Shown piece after piece: positions 10,601-22,780 of a stretch of DNA of 64,000 nucleotides. The notes beneath the pieces were generated by a model. The model had not been told where the DNA came from. It saw only the letters and a program-made list of their open reading frames with translations, and did no database searches. The stretch's first letter is position 1. Every line of letters begins with the position of its first letter. The translations under genes and the position numbers were made by a program. The DNA comes from Telmatactis stephensoni (taxonomy: Eukaryota; Cnidaria; Anthozoa; Actiniaria; Isophelliidae): assembly GCA_029948255.1 (NCBI GenBank), contig JALIZF010001722.1:1-64000 (forward strand), written 5' to 3'.

Positions 10601-13600
10601 ATCACCTATGGTTTTATATTTTCACAGTTTACCTTCAACACACAGGTAGAATATGGCAAACAGAACCAAAAATATGACATGCGAGCCAGCTGTGAAGAAA
10701 CTCCGATAGACTTGCCATGTCACATGACCTACTGACTTATCTTCCTCTTCTTCTAAAAAATCAATTGCTTCCTCCTCAAACACGTAGTTTTGTTCAATTG
10801 AATCAGTAAAACTGCCATCTTCAATTGATTTCTTTTCGCTAGTAGAATCTTCCATCAAAATGTTCAGTTCCATGCCATCTTCATCTTTCAGTTCCTCATA
10901 CGATCCTTGGAAGTCAATAACACCGTCCTTCATTACAACAATGCGATCAGCACTTGGAAGGTATTTTAGGTGGTGGGTGACTAGAATTCGTAGTTTGCCA
11001 GACAACTCGGCACAAATACACCTGTCAAAAATGCGTTGCCCAACCTTTGCGTCGACGGCACTTAATGGGTCATCCAATAAAAAGATGTCGGCATTTGCGT
11101 ATACTGCCCTCGCTAAACTAACACGTGAACGCTGACCTCCACTGAGGGTGATACCTCGTTGGCCGATAACACTAAGATCTCCCTTCGGAAACCTTTCGAT
11201 GTCTTCCTGAAGCACGCACACATCCAGAATCCTTTGATACCTTTTCTCGTCATATTCCTTTCCAAAGATGATGTTATCGCGAATGGTTCCAGAGAATATC
11301 CACGGAATTTGAGAGACGTAAGCAATTTGACCTTGAGTGGACACTTTTCCTGTGGTAGCTGGAATTTCACCCTGAATAGCCATCAAAAGCGATGTTTTTC
11401 CACTTCCTACTGGTCCAGTGACAATCACCAACTCATTCTGTTTTATGTCCAGGCAGTTGTCGTGTAGGATGTTTAGATTGTTGTCCCACGCAGCTGACAA
11501 ATGCATTAGACCTATATAACTGTACTCCCTTCCAATATCCTTTTCCTGGTTACTTTCAAAAGTCATTGGTTCAGTTTGTGTTTCTAAAGCACTTTTATGT
11601 GTAAATTGAGACAAGTCACTTCCACACTGAAGGAACTGCTCAATTCGCTCAAGGGATACTTTTGCTTCTTGTACCGTTCGATATCCATAATTAACATAGT
11701 AAAGCATTGTGAGATTCAGAATTCCTGCTATGGTGGAGATTGTAAAAATGTCCATGGACGACAGTTGGAAGCCAGCATAAATCATGGTTATAATTGCAAT
11801 CAGAGTAGTTACAGCTTCTGAAGACATTTCAAGTGTTGTATTGATGGAATAAAAGGCGCTTTTGTGAAAAACGACTCTTGCTTCCTTGCTGAAAAGTAGA
11901 AATTAAACTGTTTGTGAATAAATATAACTTTATGTATATAGTAAAACCTAAAAAATTCTGTACCGCACAGGAAAAAAATGTTCCCAGCTCGGCTGAAACA
12001 TGGGGCTTCCCTGTGTCTAACAAGGCAATCCCTGGGAATCCGTTCTATTTTCACAAGTTTGGGTATTACAGATTTCGATTCCAAGTAAACTAAGTAAAAT
12101 AGACCAGATTCCCAGTTGAGACCCAGGCAAACTCCAAGTTGGGCATTGGCATTTTTTCCTGTGACGACGAGTGACTTGTCCACACTTTTTACATAATTAC
12201 AACAGTTGATCAGTTCTTGTGCGTCTGAAAGACGTTTTGCCAGGTTTACGACTCCCAAAAAGTAGAGCTCTATTTAAAGGGGTAAATTTACTTTTGAACC
12301 GGATAGGTTAAAAACAAGGAGAAATTGGAATTTTCGCAATCACGATCCCACTAGCTTTTAGTTTTAAATTTTATCGTTTGAAAATAAAGGTTATCATATT
12401 AATCATATCATGTGTTCGAGTGAGCCCAGTTCGATCGAGTTACCGAAGTCAGTACACTGTATTTTAATAATTTTTAAGGCTATTGCGGGATGTGATGTCT
12501 TACCTCCTAATGTTTTTCACTTTACTGATGTAATTTTCTTCCCATGCAAACGCCTTAACAGCTCTTATACCCGAGATGATCTCGTGAACAATACCAAGGC
12601 GTGTGTCTGTACACCGTGCTTGTTTCTGTCGTAATTTGGTGAATGTTCCAGCCACAAGTGTTGTTAGTGCTAAGGGAACTACAGCGAAGCAGATGCCAGC
12701 AAGTGACTGCCAACCAATCAACAACCACAAGGATAAAATGCAAGCCATAATGACAAATGGTGTTGATATCAAGAATGAACTCGTCAACACTAGCTCCTCT
12801 ATTTTGTCTACATCATTAGACACCAAAGTTTGAATGTGTCCAAATGTTACTTGCGAGAGAACATGGCGTCTTGTTTTCAGGGTCTAAAAGATAACAGAGA
12901 TTGATAATGGTTTGAATCAGAAACTGGCTCAAAGCTCAAACAAGATGCGAACATGTCTTAAGTCCCGAGCTGGTTGCAGAAGCTCCCTCAAAACAATATG
13001 TTCTTCTGAACAATTCCCAACACTGTTGCAATTGGCACCATCATAGTAGATGCATTTACACAACTTACGAGCAAGATTTCTTATGAGGAAATGGTCAACA
13101 CTCAGCGTGCGTCCATTGTGTCATGGATGTAATTGGTGGGATGCTAAGCCCTCGAAAAGCTTAAGAGTCGCACGAGGTTTAACATATACCTTAAGGTTTA
13201 ACATATGCCCCGAGCTAGTTGCAGACGTTCTCCAACAACTCCCAACACTGTTGGTTCCATCATGCTGCGGATGCATATGAACAACTTGTAAACAACAACG
13301 GCCAAGATCAAGAGGTGATAAATAAGAGAGGGAAACTTCTTAATACCGCGCGTGCCATGATAATTCAAAATATTCGCTCATTTAGATGATAAGATCTCAT
13401 TCCTTTCCTGATATATTTTTCACGTATATTATCAATAGGAAATCATATGGTTTTCTCGTGGGATTTGGAATAAACTTGAAGTCGATCGAGGGATCGATTT
13501 TTAAAAGCTCAAATCTTTGAAATCCCATTTGTTCAAATTTATGACGCACGGGAGTAGGGTAAGACGAAAATTAAACTGCATCCTGAACCGGGAATTATCA

Positions 13601-14770
13601 TGGCGCACGCAGTATTAAGAAGTTTCCCTCTCTTATTTATGCTCTCTCGCCAAGATTTAATTCTTACATTCGGTGACCACCAAACGGCGTATAACAACAT
13701 GCGTTTGATTTAAACAAGTTTAATTTTAACAATGTTTAATTAGAAACTGTTCTTTAATCATCACCAAGGTGGTGGTGTTCACAGAAGGGGGTACGTTTTC
13801 CAAAATCAACTCGAATTGGGGGGTTACATCTTTTTCGCTATGGAAAAAATGGGGAAGGGAGATTTTTAAAGTGGATTTTTTCATATATCAAATGAAGACT
13901 TTATCATTAAACGTTATTTTATATTTAAAAGAGCATTTTAGGCAATTGACAGCAATAATCACTTCCATTTTTGATATATGGAGTTCCTGTCAGATGCATC
14001 CAAGGAATCCCAAATTTTAGAGGGTTTACTAATTTTGTGTGTTCTTTTCAAATATTGTATTTTTGTTTTTGTTGGATTAAAATCTAAAATGTCACGCAAG
14101 ACCTGCCAAAAGGCCATTCTAGCTTTGCTTCTAGCTGAAGGTACTTCTGTGCTTTACCTTTTAAAACTTCACCTTTTACACACCCTCACTTTGGTGATTA
14201 TTCACGAACAGTCCATCATGTTGGATATTTAATCCCTACCTTCTGGTACATACATTGGATTAGTGCTATCTTCAGTCGCATGCTAGCTACATAGCACTGA
14301 TATATCTGGTGCCTATCCATCAGAACGAACATCACCAACCCCAAGGAAAAACATGATACAATCAGCGCCATGTAGTAAACTTGGTGAGATCCCTGGCCAA
14401 GCATCTTCAAATAAAACCATAGTAAAATGGCATTGAAAACCCTCACTGATTCGGCACAAAATCTTAGCAAAAGTATAAGTACATATTGTTGGGAGGAGAG
14501 GATGTGAAGCAGTGCTCTCCAAAGTCGAGGCCGGCGTTGTTGTTTGATTGCAGAAGTCACTTCTTCCTTCCAAGCATCTTTAATCTCTTCTGCTATGTGT
14601 TCTGCTTTATTATCATTGGTCAGTCTGTATAAGTCATCGACTTTTAATGGACGCTGATATCCAGTTTCTAAAAGTCTGTTCATCCATGACATCGATAAAA
14701 GTGAGAAGAATCCTGCATCTTCTTTGGGGTTGTGGTGGTAAGATGGATTTTGTAAACATTCCTTGTCCAC
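7660..14770 (-). CDS. ABCC4-like: ABCC-family transporter, MRP4-like, copy 1 (six exons)
   Basis: Exons (5' to 3'): about 14770-14240, 12883-12504, 11888-10633, 10361-9791, 8925-8789, 8567-7660. All junctions have GT/AG and the phases 0,2,1,2,1 join without a stop, giving about 1260 aa. Layout is that of a short ABCC without TMD0: TMD1 in exons 1-3, NBD1 in exon 3 (Walker A GPVGSGKTS, signature LSGGQRSR, Walker B IFLLDDP with Asp in place of the catalytic Glu, usual in ABCC NBD1), acidic linker, TMD2 in exons 3-5, NBD2 in exon 6 (GRTGAGKSS, FSVGERQ, ILLMDEATAN, TIAHRLDT). MRP4-type pumps export organic anions, cyclic nucleotides and drug conjugates at the plasma membrane; substrate is not deducible here. 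Odd: the ATG used by copy 2 is GTG here (14770-14768). The next in-frame ATG is MSWM, so an upstream exon or N-terminal shortening is possible. No WWLxYW-type segment is seen between exons 3 and 4. Confidence 0.85.
8965..9069. repeat. imperfect hairpin in ABCC copy 1 intron 5
   Basis: ATGTATGCTTCTTCGAGTGTGAAATA at the left pairs with a mirrored TATTTCACGCCCGAAGAACC segment at the right. The same hairpin lies at about 57292-57387 in copy 3, while copy 2 holds a diverged version near 43435-43545 with other inner sequence. The rest of this intron shows no further feature. Confidence 0.45.
13309..13648. mobile_element. 340-bp inverted-repeat MITE in ABCC copy 1 intron 1, 8-bp duplication
   Basis: Ends share ATAAATAAGAGAGGGAAACT followed by TCTTAATA and GCCATGATAATT in inverted orientation. 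GCCAAGAT stands on both sides (13301-13308 and 13649-13656), an 8-bp target duplication that suggests a hAT-type element. Copy 2 lacks the element in its much rearranged intron 1. No coding capacity. Confidence 0.55.
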
Positions 14771-15062
14771 TGCGATCAAGCAAAAAGAAGAGTTGAACAC
14801 GAGGACGTAAGGAAAAGAAAGGATAATGATTTAAAACATGTATGATGATTAATGAGACAGCACCATGACAGGGGCGTCACAAGTCCCAACTTTGTTCTTG
14901 TCATCCATTGGACATATCGTCCTCCCGTTTTTTTGGTTTGTTCGCATGAATTACAATAACCCCGTCCCTCCTAAAAGGAAAAAAGAAAAAGAAAAAAAGA
15001 AAAACGAACAAAAAGAAACAGAAAGCATTATTATTCTTATGAAAGTAGAGAATAGATCTTTC

Positions 15063-15178
15063 GAGTTTGTTACGTTGATACCTCTGTGAAATTAGACAAC
15101 AGACCCGTTGGTGCAGGGTTAGCATGGAGTTAACGTCAATTATTCCAAAATGCCGTCTAGAAATAAAACTGAAACAAC
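15063..15178. repeat. dispersed 115-bp repeat, copy 1 of 3
   Basis: Begins GAGTTTGTTACGTTGATACC and ends AAATAAAACTGAAACAAC. A near-identical copy lies at 63336-63450, and its right part again at 30726-30799. A common 3' end (AATAAAACTGAAACAA) suggests the tail of a retroelement. In two of three cases it sits exactly where similarity to another duplicated segment stops. Sequence 14800-15062 shows nothing else but a purine-rich run near 14980-15030. Confidence 0.6.
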
Positions 15179-15783
15179 AGAGTTTTTTCGTATCCTTTGT
15201 ATTTCACATGTGAATTTCATAGAGTGAAATTTTACATGCAAATTAGAACACAGGAACCCCGGACCATACCGATTACAAAAAGTCTAGGTTTGAATCCTCG
15301 TCGAATACAAACGATTTTTTTCTGTGCTTCATATTATGCAGTGTAAATTTTAGAGAGTAGTTTTTACTCTTACGGTAGAGTAAAAAGTACTATGCCAAGG
15401 AGAGAAATTTGAAAAGCGTTCGCGTGATCGTTATTTCCATCAGTTGGAGAAAAAAATCCAGAAAAAGTGAGGCTTATCGATCTTTTGATTCTGATATCTA
15501 AAATTATTCTAGATTAGACAATTTTCCTTGACCTTTTCTATCTTTTTTCACGCAAAGGAATTCAAGTTTATTTAACGGAATTGAAATCAGTAAAGAATTT
15601 TTAAGTCTTTTGTAGAATGAATAGGGGACTTTTTATTTTCTTTGTGTAAGAAAGCTTTTTGCTGTTTTTGAAAATGAAATTTATACTAGCCATTTCTAAT
15701 AGAAAGTGAAGTGCTGCGAGTATGCAAGCTATACAGCAACAATTGAGAGTGGGTAATTTAACCCGTGAAACCCTAAGTAAACG

Positions 15784-16372
15784 TACAAGTAGTTGTGGTT
15801 ATAAAATTGCGTTGGTAAGTGAATTGTAATGGATTTCTTTTGTATCTTTGACTGGTAAATAATTAGCGATATTGTTAATACAAATTTTGCTTATTGTTCT
15901 TTTAATTTTAGTCAGTCTTTGAATCAGTTTTGAGAGAATTATCAAGCTGCGTGATCGTGTTAGATCGGTAAGCTGAAACCCAAGCTTTTGTGCTATCTAC
16001 AAATATTCATAAAGGTCAAAGGCTGTTTCTTTAGTAGTGACGTTTTACAGGCAGCAACAAAAGTGCGGACAAACTCATAAAAGATCATTGTCTTTCTCTA
16101 AAACCATCACTAAACTGCCTGTAAAACGTCACTAGCCTGTGACCTTTATAAATATTTGCACTGACGAATGAGGGTTGAATTCGACATGATATCGAACATG
16201 ATAGCACATAAACTTAAGTTTCAACTTACCTCAAAATTGATTCAAAGACTGACTAAAATTAAAAGAACAATAAGCAAAATTTCCCTAATTATTTACCAGT
16301 CAAAGATACAAAAGAAATCCATTACAACATACTTACCAACACTCTTTTATAACCACAACTTGTATATCCAGT
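15784..16372. mobile_element. foldback element of about 590 bp
   Basis: Left arm from TACAAGTAGTTGTGGTTATA, right arm ending in TATAACCACAACTTGTA. Within the arms GGATTTCTTTTGTATCTTTG, TCAGTCTTTGAATCA and GTGACGTTTTACAGGCAG each have their reverse complement on the other side. The axis is near 16075. No ORF of note; target duplication unclear. The segment 15179-15783 to its left is without a recognised gene but has a motif near 15338-15372 that is inverted at about 19186-19221. Confidence 0.6.
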
Positions 16373-17458
16373 GACCACTGACCATGCATTAACGTTAACT
16401 GATTATGGTGACGTTTTTTGACGTCACGAGAAAATCGCTGAAAAGCTCGAGCTTTGCACGAATAGTAAGCTGCTCGCTTCGCTCGCAGCAATTAATCGAT
16501 CAATCCCCGACTCCAAATTCCGGGTAATTTTGTCACAAAACCTGGCCTATTTAATTACAAATTGAGAGAAGTTCTTATCGAAATCAGGGTCATTCTGTCA
16601 CCGTTTTGCCTCAGAGGAGGATGGACACTTCCCACGTGATACGTTAGACCAATCAAACTTGCTCCTTCAAGGTCGCTTCTGGCGTGACAGATTATTCACT
16701 CGAAATACATACAAAGGCGATAAATACGGAATTTTTCTTTTGAATTTAGTTGAAACTTTGCAATTTAAGTCTTCAGAATCAATGTTGAGTTATCAAGGAG
16801 TCGAACTGACATTAAATATCGGAAAGACAAGTGATATTTTCAGTTAAACTTTTGTCATCATTTTCAGTCACGCATGATACTTCTCGCAGAGATAAACTCT
16901 GCAGAGTAGGTACTTTCAAACCATGTGAAATCACATATTGTTAGCGAATAAGCCAACAAAATTTACATATCTGGAAAGTTCAAGAACTGAACTATGATTT
17001 TAAGTGGTTGCCCCCCTTTGCCCCCGCAGCGGTTTTAGAGATAGAGCGGTTTGAAAACTAAGAAAATTTGCCATCTTGTTCCAGAAGGTGACAAAAATAC
17101 CGCGTCATACTCAGGTCAATGTCAGGTTTCCCAATAGTAAACTTGGAAAATCCAAGAAACCTTAAAATACTAGAAGGGATATTATTATTATGAAGCTTCA
17201 TTCACGCCTAAAAAGCCTTCCTTTTATGTTTTTTATTAGTAAGAACGCTTCCAATTCAAAGCAGAAGCAGTCCGGTCCATTAATCTTCAGTTGTTCGTCG
17301 GAGAGAAAGCATGTTCCTCATGGCGACATTTAATAATTCCAGGCAAGAAGCCTACAAAAAGCAAATATAATAAACCTACGTCAAGAAAATCCCTGATTCA
17401 TTCAGCATCAGTTTTACATATAAGCTTTGCTAAATTTGCCAAACATTATATTTCCGCT
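16373..17458. other. no gene recognised
   Basis: Unique-looking sequence with only short frames. It forms the left flank of the foldback element at 17468 and is absent from the second copy of that segment. Confidence 0.4.
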
Positions 17459-18693
17459 GTAGTTATACGAAGTGTCTCCGTGTCCGGCAGCCGGACAAGG
17501 TTTTCGAAAAAACTCCGTGTCCGGCAGTCGAAATATTTTTAAAATTAATGACCAATCCGTGATTCTAATTAGTTAAAACCTTGCTATCTCTGTTGAGATT
17601 TCTAAAAGCTTTAAAAATACTGATATGATGTTCTTTTGGAATTATTTATCTGCGCTCGGCTCTCTATACCAAGACGTCGACACTTAGAAAATTTTCGAGT
17701 GTAACTTGACTGCCGGACAAGAAATTCAAAATACTCCGTGTCCGGCAGCCGATTTTTTTGCCGAAAACTACTTGAATTCAGTCCAATTGAACTTCAATCT
17801 CTTTGGTTGGATGCAAAAACACTTTTGAGGAACTAGTGCAGCAATTATTTGATTGAATACAGAATAGCGACTTGTAAGAGCCAGACTGCCGGACAAAGAA
17901 AACGAAAATACTCCGTGTCCGGCAGTCGATCTTTTTTCTTCAAAAACTCTTATAGTTCTACACCTGTAGTACGCAAAAGTATCATAACATCCTAAAAAAG
18001 ATTTCGGGCTGAATTTGCGGCATTCATGCAAATTCTGGAAGAAAAAATCGACTGCCGGTCACGGAGTATTTTGGTTTTCTTGTCCGGCAGTCTTAATTTG
18101 AGTAATATTCAAATAACTGCCAAATAAATACATTGACAGCGAGTGAGAAGTATTTTAACATCTAAAGAAATAAATAAATGGACTAAATTTATAAGATTGT
18201 TCGAGTTTTTGAAGAAAAAAGATCGACTGCCGGACAAGGAGTATTTTGGTTTTCTTTGTCCGGCAGTCTGGCTCTTACAAGTCGCTATTCTGTATTCAAT
18301 CAAATAATTGCTGCACTAGTTCCTCAAAAGTGTTTTTGCATCCAACCAAAGAGATTGAAGTTCAATTGGACTGAATTCAAGTAGTTTTCGGCAAAAAAAT
18401 CGGCTGCCGGACACGGAGTATTTTGAATTTCTTGTCCGGCAGTCAAGTTACACTCGAAAATTTTCTAAGTGTCGACGTCTTGGTATAGAGAGCCGAGCGC
18501 AGATAAATAATTCCAAAAGAACATCATATCAGTATTTTTAAAGCTTTTAGAAATCTCAACAGAGATAGCAAGGTTTTAACTAATTAGAATCACGGATTGG
18601 TCATTAATTTTAAAAATATTTCGACTGCCGGACACGGAGTTTTTTCGAAAACCTTGTCCGGCTGCCGGACACGGAGACACTTCGGTAGTTATA
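17459..18693. mobile_element. 1217-bp foldback transposon with 9-bp target duplication (Mutator-like), copy 1
   Basis: Element 17468-18684, ends CGAAGTGTCTCCGTGTCCGG and its reverse complement. GTAGTTATA stands directly on both sides (17459-17467 and 18685-18693), a 9-bp target duplication typical of Mutator-like elements. Inverted arms run almost to the centre: about 480 bp each (17468-17949 and 18206-18684) around a non-palindromic loop of some 255 bp. Seven small hairpins, each opening with (near) CTGCCGGACA and closing with TGTCCGGCAG, start at 17488, 17710, 17886, 18052, 18227, 18404 and 18625. No transposase is encoded, so mobility would depend on an enzyme elsewhere. Family assignment rests on duplication length and long arms only. 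Confidence 0.8.
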
Positions 18694-20499
18694 ATATCGG
18701 TATCTCGACTTTCATAACTGATAACTTGTGAGTAACGAATCAAAGCTATGAACTAACTGATAAAACTTACAAAAGAGCTTATCTGAAAAATAATGCTTCT
18801 GTGTACTCTAACAAGACATGGAGAATTAAGGTTTGCAAACTTTTGGATAGATGTATCGCTCGATGGAACGACCAGAAGGCGCCTTTCTGGAGGCGAATAT
18901 ATTTACAAAGCTGAAATGGCAGTAGATGACTTTCCGGCATCGCCAGGGAAGGTAAACTTGGTGCTGTCAATTCGAATGGATATGATGGATCGACACAGTG
19001 TATTATTACTAAGTCATTATTCTCGAAAATCTATATTCTTGATCGATAGTGTTGTTGTTTGAGAACCTCTATTGATGTTATCACCTCGGTGGTTGGAGTC
19101 AACTGAGTTAGAATTTCATTTTGAACCATGATCCTTTGCGCGCCACTGTCCATCCTCCTCTGGTTTTGCCTACTCGATTTTCGGAGTAAAAACTACTCTT
19201 TAAAATTTACAGTGTATTTGATGATATGGTTTTGTTTGTTTGTTTGTTTGTTTTGATATTTTTGTGTGCTCTTTGCTATGTTTTAGGCACGGTTTTAGCT
19301 CATTTTAATTATATTTCTTCTTCCTATGTAGTATGTAAGATAGGGAGAAAAATTACACTCATATTATGCAACTAATCGGTGTTCATATTAATTATGTTCT
19401 TGCTTTGATTAACTATGTTTAGGACTCAACGATAATGAATGTGCTGCCAAATATTCTAGCTACCTTTCAGGAGGATGGTGTCTGACTGGAAACCCATGCG
19501 TCCATGACTGATTTGGGTTATACATGATCTGAGTGAAAGAGGTGGGCTAAGACTGAAGTACTTGTGAAAGGATCGGATTTTTTTCATTTTTAGTTCCTTC
19601 TTGTAAATATTAAATCGCGTAAAAGTAGTGCAAAACTTTACCTGTGAGATGAAAACTCTTTAGGGCTAAAGATTTACTATTAGGGATATCGAATAAAATC
19701 CGAGCCTGAGACTTTATTTTACTGTCAGGCCTGGTACTCTGAAAAACCGAACCCGAGAATTGTACCTCATACAATTAATCATGTGTCCTTGCGCAAATTG
19801 CGACCAGCTAGTTTGTGACATCGAAGGGAGGATCAGGACGTCAACTATAGCGCAGCTTACGCAAGTACTACTTGAGAACCAGTTAGAATAAAGAGTAATC
19901 TTAAACAGAAATACCACCGCATCGTGGGTCATTACCTGCGCGAGGATGTCCAGCCGTATACAGGATTCAGTTAAATCAGTTTTGGTTTAGACTAATTTTA
20001 GGGGAGTAGGAGCCTAGCTGTAAAACTACTGTTCAGTGTCTGGAACAATAATTTATGCATGACAGAAAACTGATGAAGTATAGTTGCAGTACATGCTACA
20101 GTCTCTCGGGGGGAAATTTGTTTAAGTTAGGTAACACGTTGGTAGGATGTAATAATGTCAGGATGGAATGCATAGTCGGCGCTTATAAGGTAATATATGT
20201 TGGCCAAGTCGGGACAGAGCAATAGCGGAGTGGACATATTTTGATAAAAGCGCAAAAATTTGAACCGCATGCTTTTTAGATACTATTTGACGTTCGGAAT
20301 AGGATCGTGGTAAAAGACTAGAACATGTCAGATTTTAGACAAAAAATTAAAATGGTCGTCGCTTACTTGATCAGTAGTCCTTTTACGAGACAACCTTTTC
20401 ACAGTAAACAGCTATAGCCAGTAGCTTGTCTGAGTAGAATAGAAAATATATATGAATAACTGCTATATATATCAGTAGTGAAAGTAAGTTTGAATAAAA

Positions 20500-21060
20500 G
20501 GAAAAAGAAAGTCGGCATGACTTACCGATAGGGCAAGTCAAAAGAGAATTCAGTTGAAAGTTTAAAAAAATTCTGAATGAACAACTTATACCGAAAGGTT
20601 TAAAGAAATGACCAAAGAAAGTCTCAATTATGACTGACACAATAAAGAAAGTCTGAATGAATGACCGACAAAGCTCGAAAAGTCTAAAATGAGTCAGTGC
20701 ACGATAGAAAAAAAGTTAGGAAAAAACCATCAAAGAAAGACTAAATGAATCACCGATAGCTATAGAAAGAAAGTTTGAAAGAAAACCGGTATGAATAAAT
20801 TAATGGTAGCTATGGAAAGAACCTTTGAATTGAACATCAAAGCAGGCCGGAAAGTCTGAATGGATGGACAGATCATTGGATCCGCCGGCCGCAGGGCCAA
20901 AATCTTTACAACGACGACAGCTCTAGTACCCGACCAACAAAAAGAAATTCTGAATAAACGCTCAATGAAAATCAGAATGAATGACCGACTAAAACAAAGT
21001 CTGATCATTTTCTTTGATAATTAATTCAAACTTTCCTTGCATCGCGTCGTTCATTCAGAC
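20500..21060. repeat. degenerate minisatellite (GAAAGTCTGAATGAATGACCGA-like)
   Basis: Loose repeats of a motif close to AAAGTCTGAATGAATGACCG, each followed by GATAGCTATGGAAAGAA-like text, at irregular spacing. Present in all three copies of the surrounding segment (also about 33520-34086 inverted and 38934-39494). Confidence 0.5.
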
Positions 21061-22640
21061 TCTTTAAATTAATTTAAATTAAAATTTCTTTCAGCATTTA
21101 ACTGAATTTTGTTGAATATGATTGTCAAAATTCTCAATTTGAAATTCGATTTCGAGTATTCCGATCCATGCATAGCTACACAGGTATTACGCAAATTAAA
21201 TCTGATATTCTTAACGATTTCGAGCCACACATTACAAAAATCCGAGATTTCGAACCGCGAAAAATGCTAAATCCGAGACGCTGATTTTAAAAAGCCGAGA
21301 CTTCAAAACTTTACTGAATCTTGCCGAGACCATTCTACACCTCCACTATTGTGTATGAATTTTGTGTGCACCCCAGGCAATACTCTCTATGAGCAGCGTC
21401 TACTGTTTGAAATAAGCTATAAATTCTTAGAAGGGCCGAGTTCAAAATCTTCCTCTATTTTTTCACATAAATAATAGAAGAATCATTTTTTCACTTCTTC
21501 AAATGTATAGTTTGTTCTGCATTGAACTCATGTCAATTGTGCGAAAGCTATGGCGTTTTTAATAAATTGCGTGGAAAAAACAATTTAGTTACCATATCTA
21601 AAATTGGTTTGTATTCCATCTACAAGAATTTCTATAATCGGTACCGCTATTGTATGGGGTCCCTTTGTTCTAATTTGCATGAACAATTTCACGTTATGAG
21701 AGAAGGACCAGAACTTATAAATGATAAATGATCAAGCATAGCGACACGTGAAGTGAACGTTTGTCAAAATAGCTTCAAACTGAAGAATTGACATAGCTGA
21801 AAAGTTCATGAAAGGCAATAAAAAGGTTTTTTTCTACACTTATGCATTTATTGTCTTTCTTATCTAGAAAGTTTTTTGTCATCTTTTTTTTCAAACTATG
21901 CCGTTTTTAGTCACAAATGACAATTTGTTCGCGAGTCTGTTTTTCACTGATTGATTTCAGTGAAGTCATTCAGACCAAATTAAAATCGAAAACAAAATTA
22001 CTGGTTTTACCTTCTCAATGTAGTTTTGACTTTGAATGATTTCTTTTTACTACTTGTCTTGAATATTGTTAGCTTTTCTTATTATATCTGCTCAGGCTTG
22101 AAAGCTATGTTTTCACTTTTCGAAGTAGTTGAGTGTAAAGCGATTCAACCTCGCGGTTCATATCAAACAATTGTTGCCTTTCGCGGGCTCCCTGTGTATT
22201 TACCATTGGGTTTCCTGTTTATTGAAAAGCGAGGTTTCTAAGTAATTTTCAAGATGGTGGACAATGTGATGTGTTTCGTAGCTACAATTTCTGCAAGTTT
22301 TGGTCAAATTTTCGACTGTTTTGCCGAAAAATCAGCAAAAATGGATCAACGCGACTTCCAAATAAGGTAATGCCTGCCCAAATATGGAATAGAGTTGACT
22401 GCCGAGCGAATGACAACTTTTTATTGACAATTGTTTGATATGGTTTTTCATCAAATTTTCAGAAATTAATTTCTTAGTTTTTATTATTAACAAATAATAG
22501 CATGTTTTGTACGTGATATTTGGCATAAATACCACGAGTGATATTTCAAAATTGTCCCAAGTTTCAAGAAATTTTGTTTAACAATTTTGAAATATCACTC
22601 GTGGTATTTATCCCAAATATCACTACAAACCATGCTATTA

Positions 22641-22780
22641 GAGTGATCGCACTTTACCCGTGAAAAAGTACAATATCTAAATAGAAATAAATAGCAAAAA
22701 ATCCTTTGTTTTCCACTGTTTATTAGTGCTATTTTGCATTATTTAGCTAGTACAATTTCACGGATTAAGTGCGCTCACTC
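22641..22780. mobile_element. 140-bp MITE, TA target duplication
   Basis: Inverted ends GAGTGATCGCACTTTACCCG and a reverse complement of GAGTGAGCGCACTTAATCCG, with TA on both sides (22639-22640 and 22781-22782). It belongs to a family in this window with ends GAGTGAT..CACTTAATCCGTGAAA. Same site occupied at 41075-41214, so insertion came before the segmental duplication. Confidence 0.75.

Noticed and set aside
10860..11467. Plus-strand open frames opposite ABCC NBD1 (also near 45297-45829 and 62261-62733)
   Set aside because: Antisense shadows of a conserved exon; no own start context or known domain.
14901..15125. Phe-rich minus-strand frame near the 5' side of ABCC copy 1 as a first exon
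   Set aside because: Poly-Phe arises from a purine run on the other strand; not found at copy 2.
17488..18664. Regularly spaced repeats as a CRISPR-like array
   Set aside because: Units are inverted pairs with spacers mirrored across an axis, in a eukaryotic transposon; no cas genes.
18779..22535. A set of 60-90 codon open frames repeated identically in three places (also 32855-35807 and 37213-40969)
   Set aside because: They are conserved only because the DNA segments are recent duplicates; frames on both strands are equally kept, with no family resemblance.
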